Positions 42,186 through 49,735 of a stretch of DNA of 64,000 nucleotides are shown here, one piece after another; within the stretch, counting starts at the first letter, position 1; every line of letters begins with the position of its first letter. The DNA lies in the NCBI RefSeq assembly GCF_012395835.1, contig NZ_JAAZSQ010000001.1, positions 62,001 to 126,000 on the forward strand, given 5' to 3'. Made by a program: the position numbers and the translations under genes. Below the pieces are notes generated by a model. That model saw only the letters and a list, made by a program, of their open reading frames with translations. It ran no database searches and was not told the origin of the DNA. Source of the DNA: Arthrobacter mobilis (GTDB lineage: Bacteria > Actinomycetota > Actinomycetes > Actinomycetales > Micrococcaceae).

Positions 42186-43754
42186 ATGGACCAGCTTGCG
42201 CTCATCGTCGGACTGCTCTTTTCCACCGTGCTGGCCGTGGGCCTGGGGGAGCGGCTGCGGCTGCCGTATCCGGTGCTGATGCTGCTGCTGGCGGTGGCGC
42301 TGACGTTCATTCCGGGGTTCCCGCAGGCCCACATTGAGCCGGAGCTGATCCTGCCGCTGTTCCTGCCGCCGCTGCTGTTCGCCACGGCGCAGCGCAGTTC
42401 CTGGGCGGTGTTCCGGATCCGCTGGCGCACCATCGTGATGTTCGCCGTCGCGCTGGTGGTGGTGACGGTGGCCCTGGTGGCCGGTGCCGCGTGGCTGTTG
42501 ATCCCGGGGATCGGGATTCCGGCGGCGATCGCGCTGGGGGCGATGGTGGCGCCGCCGGACCCGGTGGCGGTGGAGTCGGTGGCGGGCCGAGTGCACATGC
42601 CGCGCCGGCTGCTGACCACGCTGCAGAGCGAGGGCCTGTTCAACGACGCCGCGGCGATCGTGATCTTCCAGGCGGCGGCGGCCGCCGCGGTCACCGAGAC
42701 CGAGGTGGGCAGCGGACTGCTGCTGCAGTTCCTAGTCGGGGCTGTCATCGCGGCCGCGCTGGGCTACGGGATGGGCTGGCTGACCGGGATGGTCACGCAC
42801 TTTGTCCATTCGCTGGTGGCGCGCAGCGCCATCACGCTGGTGATGCCGTTCGCCGTCTACATCCTGGCCGAGCAGCTGCACGCCTCCGGCGTCGTCGCCG
42901 TCGTCGTCACGGCGCTGGAAATCAAGCGCCGGGCGCGGCCGCAGGACGCGGGGGAGCGGATCACGCGCACGGCGTTCTGGGACGTGGTGGAGATGCTGGC
43001 CACGGGTCTGGCGTTCGGCCTGATGGGGCTGGAGATGCGCGAGGTGATCCAGGAAGAGGGCACTGCCGTCTTCGGCATGGCGGGCATGGCCGCGGCGGTG
43101 TGCGCGATCGTCGTCGCGGTGCGGTTCGGCTGGATGGCGCTGGCGATGTGGATCGGGCGCCGGCGGGAAGGGGTGTTGCCGCCGACGTCGTGGAAGGACG
43201 TGCTGATCCTGTCCTGGTGCGGGATGCGCGGGCTGGCCACGCTGGCGCTGGCGCTGTCCATGCCTGCGACGCTGGCCGACGGCGCGGAATTCGCGCCGCG
43301 GCAGGAGATCACGGTGATTGCTTGCGCGGTGCTGCTGGTGACGCTGGTGCTGCCGGGGCTGACCCTGCCGTGGCTGATGAAGGTGCTCGGGGCCCAGGCC
43401 ACCGGGGCGGAGGAGCGGGAGGCCGCGGTGGTGCTGGCCGGCCGGGCGCAGGAGGCGGCCGTGGCGGCGCTGCAGGATTCGGATGTGCTCCAGGACCTGC
43501 CCGAGGACAAGGTGGAGCTGGTCAAGGCCCGGATGAAGCGGCTGAGGGCAGAACTGCTGGGCGCGGTGCCGGCCGGGCCCAGGCGGAAGCCGCGCGATGA
43601 AGAGCGGGAACTGCTGGCGGCGGTGCAGACGATCGCGCTGGCGGCGGCGCGCCAGGAGGTGCTGGCGGCGCGGAACGAGCCGGACACGGATCCTGAGGTG
43701 GCGGACCGGGTGCTGCGGCAGCTGGACCTGCGCACGCTGGTGATGCCGGACTAA
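42186..43754 (+). CDS. Na+/H+ antiporter (CPA1 family)
   Basis: This 522-residue transporter has about 12 helices, followed by a 100-residue cytoplasmic helical tail. CPA1 motifs are seen: GAMVAPPDPVAVESVAGR (ion-site DP) and LLTTLQSEGLFNDAAAIVIF (ND). The later SWCGMRGLATLALALSMP is typical as well. The start ATG 42186 is chosen because AGGAGG lies eight bases upstream; ATG 42180 would be only two bases from it. The last ~94 bases of the gene are repeated at 44841-44934 beyond the next gene. This implies a rearrangement at this 3' end, although the frame here is intact. Confidence 0.9.
   Translation: MDQLALIVGLLFSTVLAVGLGERLRLPYPVLMLLLAVALTFIPGFPQAHIEPELILPLFLPPLLFATAQRSSWAVFRIRWRTIVMFAVALVVVTVALVAGAAWLLIPGIGIPAAIALGAMVAPPDPVAVESVAGRVHMPRRLLTTLQSEGLFNDAAAIVIFQAAAAAAVTETEVGSGLLLQFLVGAVIAAALGYGMGWLTGMVTHFVHSLVARSAITLVMPFAVYILAEQLHASGVVAVVVTALEIKRRARPQDAGERITRTAFWDVVEMLATGLAFGLMGLEMREVIQEEGTAVFGMAGMAAAVCAIVVAVRFGWMALAMWIGRRREGVLPPTSWKDVLILSWCGMRGLATLALALSMPATLADGAEFAPRQEITVIACAVLLVTLVLPGLTLPWLMKVLGAQATGAEEREAAVVLAGRAQEAAVAALQDSDVLQDLPEDKVELVKARMKRLRAELLGAVPAGPRRKPRDEERELLAAVQTIALAAARQEVLAARNEPDTDPEVADRVLRQLDLRTLVMPD
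43661..43754 (+). repeat. direct repeat copy A: 3' end of the antiporter gene
   Basis: Begins GCTGGCGGCGCGGAACGAGC and ends at the antiporter stop. It matches 44841-44934 with five internal differences plus a TAA/TGA change (about 94% identity); the last ~46 coding bases are identical. Offset 1,180 bases. Confidence 0.9.
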
Positions 43755-43915
43755 GCCGCTTAGGGACGGCAGCCGTTCACCCCAAACGACCGCCTGCGTC
43801 CTATTTTGGCCGAAACAATGTCACTGATGGAGCATTCGGAGCTGTTGCCAGAAATGTCCAAGCTCTCGGAATTACAGTAGGGCGATCGTAAGTTGCCGAA
43901 TCTGGATGGGGGTCT

Positions 43916-44794
43916 ATGATGCGGAAGCGAGGGCCTGCGGATCAATCCACAGACGTGGGAGATGGGACCAAGGCAATTAAGCAGAATTCCATCTTGGCTG
44001 CCATAGATACGGCGCTCCGTATTCAGGCTCCTGCAGCTGCCGACTTCGTTCAACGACTACGGACGAAGGACCCTGATGCCTCGCCTCAGGAGCTCCTGAC
44101 GAAGCTTGAGAAGCGCTTTCTGGCCATGACAACCTCCACCGGTACAGCCGTGGGCGGCAGCGCGGCTGCCCCGGGTGCTGGAACGGGAATCGGTATGGCG
44201 CTGACTGCTGGAGAATCTCTCGCCGCCCTCGGTGCCGCCGTCTTCTACATCCTTGCAACAGCAGAAGTCCATCAAATCAAGATTCAGGAACTCGAGCGAA
44301 AGCGCACCCTTGTGCTGGGAATTCTTCTGGGTCGGAGCGCAGACAGGGTTGTCGGCAGTGTGGCTGGCCGTACGGGGAAGCATTGGGCAAGGGCAGCGGT
44401 GAATTCCGTTCCTTTGTCCACCATCAGACAGATCAACAAAGTCCTCGGCGTCGATTTCGTCACCCGATATGGAACCAGGCAAGGCATCACAGTGCTGGGC
44501 CGCGTGATCCCCTTTGGGGTTGGTGCTGCTATCCGCGGTGGCGTCAACTTTGCCATGGGTTATGCAATCGTGAAATCAACGCGGGCCGCATTTGGCCCGT
44601 TGGAGGCCCGGTATCTGGCCCCCTCGACCAGTGGGCTGCAGGTATCAACAGCGTCCGGCAGCCTTCAGGTATCAACCGCCCCCAGCAGTCCTCGGTCATC
44701 AACGGCGCTTAGTCGGGTTACGAACGCGTCTTTTTGTCTCGCCGCGGCTGCAGGACTGTGCTTGTTATTTGCGCTGGAGATCTGGACTCACTGA
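43916..44794 (+). CDS. EcsC-like hypothetical membrane protein, inserted between repeats
   Basis: This 292-residue protein has two Gly/Ala-rich hydrophobic blocks (about residues 75-115, AAPGAGTGIGMALTAGESLA, and 195-225, RVIPFGVGAAIRGGVNFAMG) and a C-terminal transmembrane helix (about 270-290). The GxGTGIG / GRVIPFGVGAA pattern resembles EcsC or DUF697-type membrane-interacting proteins; this is a weak resemblance. Before the last helix is a Ser/Thr-rich stretch with repeated LQVSTA motifs. Base composition is near 55% G+C, far below its neighbours. It is enclosed by the duplicated antiporter 3' ends and is the only gene between them, so it was probably acquired. Confidence 0.72.
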   Translation: MMRKRGPADQSTDVGDGTKAIKQNSILAAIDTALRIQAPAAADFVQRLRTKDPDASPQELLTKLEKRFLAMTTSTGTAVGGSAAAPGAGTGIGMALTAGESLAALGAAVFYILATAEVHQIKIQELERKRTLVLGILLGRSADRVVGSVAGRTGKHWARAAVNSVPLSTIRQINKVLGVDFVTRYGTRQGITVLGRVIPFGVGAAIRGGVNFAMGYAIVKSTRAAFGPLEARYLAPSTSGLQVSTASGSLQVSTAPSSPRSSTALSRVTNASFCLAAAAGLCLLFALEIWTH

Positions 44795-44934
44795 TCGAAC
44801 TTGCGGCGATATGCCTGATTTCAGCGGCCCGTCACGAGGTGCTGGCGGCGCGGAACGAGCGGGACATGAATCCGGAGGTGGCGGGCCGGGTGCTGCGGCA
44901 GCTGGACCTGCGCACGCTGGTGATGCCGGACTGA
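44795..44934 (+). pseudogene. remnant of an antiporter 3' end
   Basis: Beyond the EcsC-like gene, a frame reads LIELAAICLISAARHEVLAA then RNERDMNPEVAGRVLRQLDL and ends RTLVMPD, closely matching the antiporter C-terminus. Upstream similarity fades quickly, and there is no transporter part, so this is a displaced 3' fragment rather than a gene. It could be the original end of the antiporter, replaced by copy A when the insert arrived. Confidence 0.75.
44841..44934 (+). repeat. direct repeat copy B: displaced antiporter 3' end
   Basis: Partner of 43661-43754, same orientation; matches differ at six positions including the stop codon. Similarity continues more weakly for about 20 bases to the left. 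Confidence 0.9.
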
Positions 44935-44996
44935 CGGCCACACGGATGCGGGACATTCCGGGCCGCCGGGAGTAGCATGCTGCCGGGGTGGTAGCC

Positions 44997-45581
44997 ATGA
45001 AATGGACTGCAGACCAGATCGCCGAGATGCGCACGGGCCGGTCGACCTACCGGGACACCGGACAGGGTACGGCGCTGACCTGGCTCCGTACCGGCCAGGA
45101 GACCGGCGGGGAGTACAGCCTGCTGTACGCCGAGTATGAGCCGGGGATCGAGGTTTTCCCGCACTACCACACGCTCTACTCCGAGAGCATCCACATGCTC
45201 GAGGGCACCCTCACCGGTCGGGTCGGTGGCCGGGACGTCCGGGTCGAGGCCGGTGAGGACGTCCTGGTGCCGCCGAAAGTGGTGCACCAGTGGCTGAGCG
45301 CCGGGTCGCGGACCCTGCAGTTCCTCCTGGAAGTCCGTCCCGCCCATCCCGGTTTCGAGAAGTGGCTGGTCACGCTCCAAAACATGGCCACCGCCGGGCT
45401 GACCCACCCGGACGGGCGGCCGAAGAACCTTTTCCACGGCGCGCTGATCCTCGTGGAGTCCGACATCCATCCTGCCGGCCGGTCCCGGCTGATGGCACCG
45501 CTCCTGACGCTGCTGGCCCGCCAGGCGCGCCGCAAGGGCATCGACCGGCAGCTCCTGGACCGGTACTACCGCCCCAGCTGA
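44997..45581 (+). CDS. cupin domain protein
   Basis: This 194-residue protein has a single cupin barrel. Motif 1 is FPHYHTLYSESIHMLEGTLT (metal-binding His pair and Glu). Motif 2 is DVLVPPKVVHQWLSAGSR (His). A helical C-terminal extension of about 80 residues follows. ATG 44997 is preferred over GTG 44988 because GGGGTGG lies upstream at the right distance. It could be an isomerase, dioxygenase or sensor; sequence does not decide. It lies 29 bases before the shikimate dehydrogenase-like gene on the same strand, so they may be co-transcribed. Confidence 0.85.
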   Translation: MKWTADQIAEMRTGRSTYRDTGQGTALTWLRTGQETGGEYSLLYAEYEPGIEVFPHYHTLYSESIHMLEGTLTGRVGGRDVRVEAGEDVLVPPKVVHQWLSAGSRTLQFLLEVRPAHPGFEKWLVTLQNMATAGLTHPDGRPKNLFHGALILVESDIHPAGRSRLMAPLLTLLARQARRKGIDRQLLDRYYRPS

Positions 45582-45610
45582 GGGGACGGCGCCGCGTGTA
45601 GCCTTGGACC

Positions 45611-46423
45611 GTGCCGATCCTGAACAAAGACATGACCCTGTGCATTTCGCTCGCCGGACGCCCGAGCAACATCGGCACGCGCTTCCACAACTACCTCTAT
45701 GACGAGCTGGGCCTGAACTTCATCTACAAGGCCTTCACCACCACTGACCTGCCGGCGGCGATCGGGGGCGTGCGGGCGCTGGGGATCCGCGGCTGCTCGG
45801 TGTCCATGCCGTTCAAGGATGACGTGATCGCGCTGGTGGACCGGATGGATGCCTCCGCTGCCGCGATCGACTCGGTGAACACGATTGTCAACGACGACGG
45901 CGTGCTGACCGCGTACAACACCGACTACCTGGCGGTCGCCAGCCTGCTGGAACAGCATGGGGTGCCTGCCGATTCGACGGTGATGCTGCGCGGTTCCGGC
46001 GGCATGGCCAAGGCGGTGGCGGCGGCGCTGAAGGACGCCGGGTTCAGCGAGGTGACCGTTGTTGCCCGCAACGAGGGGACCGGCCGCAGGCTGGCCGACC
46101 TTTACGGCTTCGACTGGCAGCCCGGCGCCGGGGAAGCCGCAGCGGAGCTGCTGATCAATGTCACCCCGCTGGGCATGGCCGGCGCGGAGGAGGACGCGCT
46201 GTCCTTTGACCTGGAAACGGTAGCCGGCGCGCAGACCGTGTTCGACGTCGTCGCGTTCCCCGCCGAAACTCCGCTGATCACGGCCGCCCGGGCCGCCGGC
46301 AAGCCGGTGATCACCGGTGCCGAGGTCATCGCGCTGCAGGCAGCAGAACAGTTCGTGCTCTACACGGGCATGCGCCCGAGCCCGGAACAGGTCGCAGCGG
46401 CGAGCGAGTTCTCCCGGGCATAA
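45611..46423 (+). CDS. shikimate 5-dehydrogenase-like protein
   Basis: This 270-residue protein has the two-domain shikimate dehydrogenase layout. The N-terminal substrate domain shows ISLAGRPSNIGTRFHNYLYD and RALGIRGCSVSMPFKDDVIA (catalytic Lys region), then AIDSVNTIVNDDGVLTAYNT and DYLAVASLLEQH. The Rossmann domain begins VMLRGSGGMAKAVAAALKDA, and NVTPLGMAGAEE is typical. The LAGRPSN in place of the usual GxPxxHSxSP motif suggests a paralogue (AroE/YdiB-like) rather than the main biosynthetic enzyme. It starts at GTG 45611 following the cupin gene. Confidence 0.9.
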   Translation: MPILNKDMTLCISLAGRPSNIGTRFHNYLYDELGLNFIYKAFTTTDLPAAIGGVRALGIRGCSVSMPFKDDVIALVDRMDASAAAIDSVNTIVNDDGVLTAYNTDYLAVASLLEQHGVPADSTVMLRGSGGMAKAVAAALKDAGFSEVTVVARNEGTGRRLADLYGFDWQPGAGEAAAELLINVTPLGMAGAEEDALSFDLETVAGAQTVFDVVAFPAETPLITAARAAGKPVITGAEVIALQAAEQFVLYTGMRPSPEQVAAASEFSRA

Positions 46424-46481
46424 GGCCCGGGGTCCGCCGGAATCTGCGGCTCCAACGGCTTTCAGGGCCGCATGCGGCTGC

Positions 46482-46835
46482 CTACCGCGCCCGCCGGTGC
46501 TGTTCGAACCGCGCCTGCAGGCGCAGCTGGATGATCCGTGCCGCCCCCGCGATGGCAACCAGGACGCCGCCGATGACGGCGGCAATGAACAGGGCCAGGC
46601 CGAGGGAGACCTGACCATCGAAGGCGAAATAGTGCAGCGGGACGGTGTGCTGGTTCTGGGCAATGAAGACAATGAGCAGAATCAGCAGCACCAGCGCGCC
46701 GACGGTGGCAGTCCAGAGCATCCCGGCGCGCGTGGCCCGTCGTGTAGCTGGGCTTGGGGTGCCGGCAGGCCCTGCCGTCTTGGGCTCAGGGGTTTCACGC
46801 GGCGGGGTGTCGGGTGCGGTCGGATCTTGCGCCAT
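46482..46835 (-). CDS. LapA-family (DUF1049) membrane protein
   Basis: This 117-residue protein has an acidic/Pro-rich N-terminus (DPTAPDTPPRETPEPKTAG), two hydrophobic helices (about residues 41-62 and 76-98), and a basic tail (LRLQARFEQHRRAR). Between helices, FIAQNQHTVPLHYFAFDGQV matches the LapA core, where IxxNxxxVxLxF is typical. Function is poorly known; the family is linked to lipopolysaccharide assembly in Gram-negatives, while in actinobacteria only a membrane role can be stated. The start MAQDP at 46835 has an AGAAGG ribosome site. Confidence 0.85.
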   Translation of the reverse strand: MAQDPTAPDTPPRETPEPKTAGPAGTPSPATRRATRAGMLWTATVGALVLLILLIVFIAQNQHTVPLHYFAFDGQVSLGLALFIAAVIGGVLVAIAGAARIIQLRLQARFEQHRRAR

Positions 46836-46862
46836 GGATGCATCCTTCTGGAGGGAGTGCGG

Positions 46863-46898
46863 CTGGGAGAGGAAGGGCACCCGCCCTTCCTCTCCCAG
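46863..46898 (-). terminator. perfect 16-bp hairpin after the PRC-barrel gene
   Basis: CTGGGAGAGGAAGGGC (46863-46878) pairs exactly with GCCCTTCCTCTCCCAG (46883-46898), loop ACCC. It lies just past the stop of the minus-strand PRC-barrel/DUF2382 gene, with no T-run. Confidence 0.78.
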
Positions 46899-46913
46899 TA
46901 AGCACCTTCGAGG

Positions 46914-47717
46914 TCAGCGCCGGCGGCGGGTGTCGTCGTCGGCCTCGATCTGTTCCTTGCGCACGTCCGCGGAGACGGTCTCCTGGTCGGTGACGGTGTC
47001 GGTCTCCAGCCGGACCCGTTCGACCGGGACGGTTTCCTTCTGCACCACGGGGCGTTCCTCGTGCAGGGTGACCTCGTGTTCGGCCTCGGTCAGGTCGGGG
47101 CCGGAGAGGGCCGCGTCCCGGTTGGCGTCGGTGATGGGCTCGCGCTCGAGGCGGACCTCCTCGCGCTGGACCGGCACCGTTTTCGTGACGTTCTCGGTCA
47201 CGATGTACTTGCGCAGCCGGGCCCGGCCGGTTTCCCGGGATTCGGTGCCGACGTGCAGCTGCTCCTCGGAGCGGGTCATCGCGTCATCGGTGGTGGGACC
47301 GGAGGTGTCATAGCCCGGGGTGCCGGCGGCGGTGTCCGCGTAACCGGCGGTGCCTGCGGTCCCTTCGGTCCCGGCATAGCCGCCACCGTAGGTGCCCGTC
47401 CCGGCCAGGCCGTAGTGCCGGTACAGCCGGTCCTCCTCGTCCTCGCTCAGCTGCCCGTCCGGGTCGATGCGCGGGGCGTCCTTAACCTGGTCCTTGGTGT
47501 AGGGGACGCGGATGTCGTCACCGTCGATGCTGGCGCCGTCGAGCGGGACGAAGGTTTCGGAGGTGCCGAACAGGCCGGTCTTGACGGTGGCCCAGTTCGG
47601 CTCCTGCGTGCCGTCATCGAGGTAGAGCTCCCCGAGCGAGCCGATCTTCCTGCCCTCGGGGTCGACGATGTTGGCGTTGCTTCCGGCGAGGCGGTTGATG
47701 TGTTCCAAGGTGATCAT
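46914..47717 (-). CDS. PRC-barrel / DUF2382 (YsnF-like) stress protein
   Basis: This 267-residue protein has a PRC-barrel (about residues 1-85; NIVDPEGRKIGSLGELYLDD, ETFVPLDGASIDGDDIRVPY), a Gly/Tyr/Thr-rich linker (about 104-150) and a DUF2382 domain (about 155-250). In the latter, RARLRKYIVTENVTKTVPVQ and EERPVVQKETVPVERVRLET are the repeated signature of YsnF-type proteins. The family is induced under stress in several bacteria. The terminator follows. The gene is upstream-isolated by 127 bases from the next minus-strand gene and precedes the LapA gene. Confidence 0.9.
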   Translation of the reverse strand: MITLEHINRLAGSNANIVDPEGRKIGSLGELYLDDGTQEPNWATVKTGLFGTSETFVPLDGASIDGDDIRVPYTKDQVKDAPRIDPDGQLSEDEEDRLYRHYGLAGTGTYGGGYAGTEGTAGTAGYADTAAGTPGYDTSGPTTDDAMTRSEEQLHVGTESRETGRARLRKYIVTENVTKTVPVQREEVRLEREPITDANRDAALSGPDLTEAEHEVTLHEERPVVQKETVPVERVRLETDTVTDQETVSADVRKEQIEADDDTRRRR

Positions 47718-47844
47718 GCGTCATCTCCTTTGTTTCCGCCGGGCGGGGATGAACCGTGCCCGGTTAGGTTCCGGCGGTGCCTTTCCGGCGCCGCCGGCCG
47801 GTTTGTGGGGGAGGGCTGTGCCGGGCGCTGCCCGGACAACCGGG

Positions 47845-48267
47845 TCAGGTGCGGGTGCCGGCGGAGGCATCCTGCACGTGGGCCTTGGCGTCCTGTGCCC
47901 GGTCCCTGACCTCGGCCGCGGCCACGCTGCCTTCCTGCTGCACGTGCCCGGCGGCGTCTGCGGCGGTGTCCTTCACCGACTGCACCGCATCCTGCGCGGA
48001 AGCCTTCATGTCCTGCGCCAGTTCCCGGGCGGCGCCGGCGGCTTCGGCCTTCAGCGGTCCGGCCTTGTCCTGCAGCGCGGCGGCTGCGTGCTTTTCCTTG
48101 TCACTGGCCGGTACCAGGGAGGCGGTCAGCAGGCCGGCGCCGAAGGCAATCAGCCCGGCGGCCAGGGGATTTCCCTGGGCCTTGGCGGCCGCCTGCTGCG
48201 GGACGCCGCCGAGGCCGGCGGGGGTGTGGTCGATGTCTTCGCGGAGTGTTGCGGGAGTGTGTGTCAT
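47845..48267 (-). CDS. helical membrane-associated protein, 140 aa
   Basis: This 140-residue protein has one short hydrophobic segment (about residues 35-55, PLAAGLIAFGAGLLTASLVP) followed by an Ala/Lys/Glu/Asp-rich helix with heptad character (KAEAAGAARELAQDMKASAQ, VKDTAADAAGHVQQEGSVAA). It resembles YtxH/apolipoprotein-like stress proteins. Its ATG overlaps the stop of the Holin-X gene as ATGA, so it is the last gene of a three-gene coupled unit (48.3-49.5 kb). Confidence 0.8.
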   Translation of the reverse strand: MTHTPATLREDIDHTPAGLGGVPQQAAAKAQGNPLAAGLIAFGAGLLTASLVPASDKEKHAAAALQDKAGPLKAEAAGAARELAQDMKASAQDAVQSVKDTAADAAGHVQQEGSVAAAEVRDRAQDAKAHVQDASAGTRT

Positions 48268-48713
48268 CGGCTCACCTCATGAGGTTTGAGGGTCGGAGGG
48301 ATTTCCTGAAGTGTTTCGGCGGTCTGCGGCAGTCCGCGGACCTGCTGCAGGTCCTTTTTGCCCTTGGCGGCCAGGACCGCTGCGGCAACGGCCCAGAGGA
48401 GGGCGACCACCAGGGCCGACCAGCCGAGGCCGATCAGGCTGCCCAGGGCCCACATCAGGGCCAGGGAGAGGAAGAGCAGCACGAAGTGGCCTGCGATGCC
48501 GGCACCGCCGAACATGCCGGCGCCCTTGGACGCCTTGCCGGCGGATTCCTTCAGCTCGGCCTTGGCCAGCTCGACTTCCTGGCGCATCAGCGTGGACAGA
48601 TCCCGGGTCAGGTCGCCCATCAGGTCGCCCAGCGACTGGTGGCGGGCCTTCGCCTCGGCCTCGGTCTGCGGCGGCTGGTAGGCGCGGGCCGCGGGGGACT
48701 GGGTGCGGGTCAT
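48264..48713 (-). CDS. actinobacterial Holin-X family membrane protein (DUF1469-like)
   Basis: This 149-residue protein has a charged N-terminal helix (about residues 25-55: SLGDLMGDLTRDLSTLMRQE, VELAKAELKE) and two transmembrane segments (about 75-95 and 97-116) separated by a short loop. This is the layout of putative actinobacterial Holin-X (PF07332). Despite the name it is not a phage marker; the gene sits in a chromosomal envelope cluster with ATGA overlaps on both sides, and the C-terminus has the basic, Glu-rich tail typical of the family. Confidence 0.85.
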   Translation of the reverse strand: MTRTQSPAARAYQPPQTEAEAKARHQSLGDLMGDLTRDLSTLMRQEVELAKAELKESAGKASKGAGMFGGAGIAGHFVLLFLSLALMWALGSLIGLGWSALVVALLWAVAAAVLAAKGKKDLQQVRGLPQTAETLQEIPPTLKPHEVSR

Positions 48714-49459
48714 GAGCGCGGCAGCCGGTCGACGGGGTCAAGGCTCTGCGGCGGCGTGCCGGGGGCGATCGTGGGCTCTGCCGTCCACGGGTCGGCGGCC
48801 GGTCCTGCGCCTGCTGCCGGGCTGCCGGTGGTGCCGGCCGGGGTCCTGCCCGCCGTCGTCACGGGCTGCGCGGGTGTGCGCGGTGCCAAGGTCGGCTGGG
48901 CGGAATGCTGGCCTCCGGCGATGCCACGGGTAAGGCGGCCGGCCAGCAGGCCTGCGCCGGCGGCGATGGCGAGGAAGGTGCCGGGGCGCTGGCGGGCGAA
49001 TCCTGTGGCTTCGGCCAGCAGCGATCCCGGATCCCGGGCCTCGAGCCAGCCGGCCACCTGCTCGGTGCGCCCGGCGGCCTGCTCGACCAGGCCGGCCACC
49101 GCGCCCTGGGCCTGGGAATTCCGGGCCATGGTGCGCAGTTCGCCGCCAACGGACCGCAGGCCCTCGGCGACCCGCTGCTGCTGCGCTCCGGCCTGGCTCT
49201 TCAGGTCCGATCCGAGCTGGCCGGCCAGGTTCCGGGCTTCGGCTCCGGCCTGCCGGGCAACGTGCCCGGCTTCCGCGGCGGCGGTGCCGGCCACCTGCTG
49301 TACGGCACCTGCGCCTTCCCGTGCTACGTCCTTGGCTTCCGCTGTGGCTGCCTCTTTGGCCGTTCCGGCCGTCGACGGGCTGGCTGCCGGCCGGGTCTGC
49401 GGGACGTCGATGGTCTCGGGCTCGAGTACTGCCCGGTCCTGCCGGTTCTGGATGGTCAT
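48710..49459 (-). CDS. Ala-rich helical membrane-associated protein, 249 aa
   Basis: This 249-residue protein starts at ATG 49459 after AGGAGG. Residues about 30-140 form a long Ala/Gln/Glu helix (AKEAATAEAKDVAREGAGAV, QQVAGTAAAEAGHVARQAGA), followed by a hydrophobic hairpin (about 165-185: PGTFLAIAAGAGLLAGRLTR). The end is a Pro/Thr/Ala-rich, disordered tail. Holin-X-linked proteins of this kind occur in actinobacterial stress operons. It overlaps the Holin-X gene by ATGA. I know no specific function. Confidence 0.82.
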   Translation of the reverse strand: MTIQNRQDRAVLEPETIDVPQTRPAASPSTAGTAKEAATAEAKDVAREGAGAVQQVAGTAAAEAGHVARQAGAEARNLAGQLGSDLKSQAGAQQQRVAEGLRSVGGELRTMARNSQAQGAVAGLVEQAAGRTEQVAGWLEARDPGSLLAEATGFARQRPGTFLAIAAGAGLLAGRLTRGIAGGQHSAQPTLAPRTPAQPVTTAGRTPAGTTGSPAAGAGPAADPWTAEPTIAPGTPPQSLDPVDRLPRS

Positions 49460-49681
49460 GGTCGTACCTCCTCTTCCGGGATGCGTCGGACAACCTGCCG
49501 ACATTTCGACCCAAACATGCCGGGTACTCCGGGGCAAGGCGCCGGCCGGGCGATCAGCGGCTCTGGTCGGGGTCCCGGCCGGGCGGTCCGCCCGCCGTTT
49601 TCCCTAGTGGGGCAGGGGTTCGGGGCGGTGCGGGGGCAGGGCGGAAATTGCCCGAAATTCCTGCCCATCCCTCCGGAAACG

Positions 49682-49713
49682 ACGACGACGGCGGCAGGTG
49701 CCGCCGCCGTCGT
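49682..49713 (-). terminator. hairpin after the YihY/BrkB gene
   Basis: ACGACGACGGCGGCA (49682-49696) and TGCCGCCGCCGTCGT (49699-49713) pair with one mismatch over 15 bases. On the minus strand it is followed by TTTCC, 23 bases after the BrkB stop. Confidence 0.65.
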
Positions 49714-49735
49714 TCCCGGTGTGGAGCCGGGGGCC

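Noticed and set aside
44734-44934. 66-residue frame as a separate small gene
   Set aside because: It is the displaced antiporter 3' fragment overlapping the end of the EcsC-like gene, without a ribosome site.
48264-48713. holin-like protein as sign of a prophage
   Set aside because: Actinobacterial Holin-X proteins are chromosomal envelope proteins; no other phage gene is nearby.
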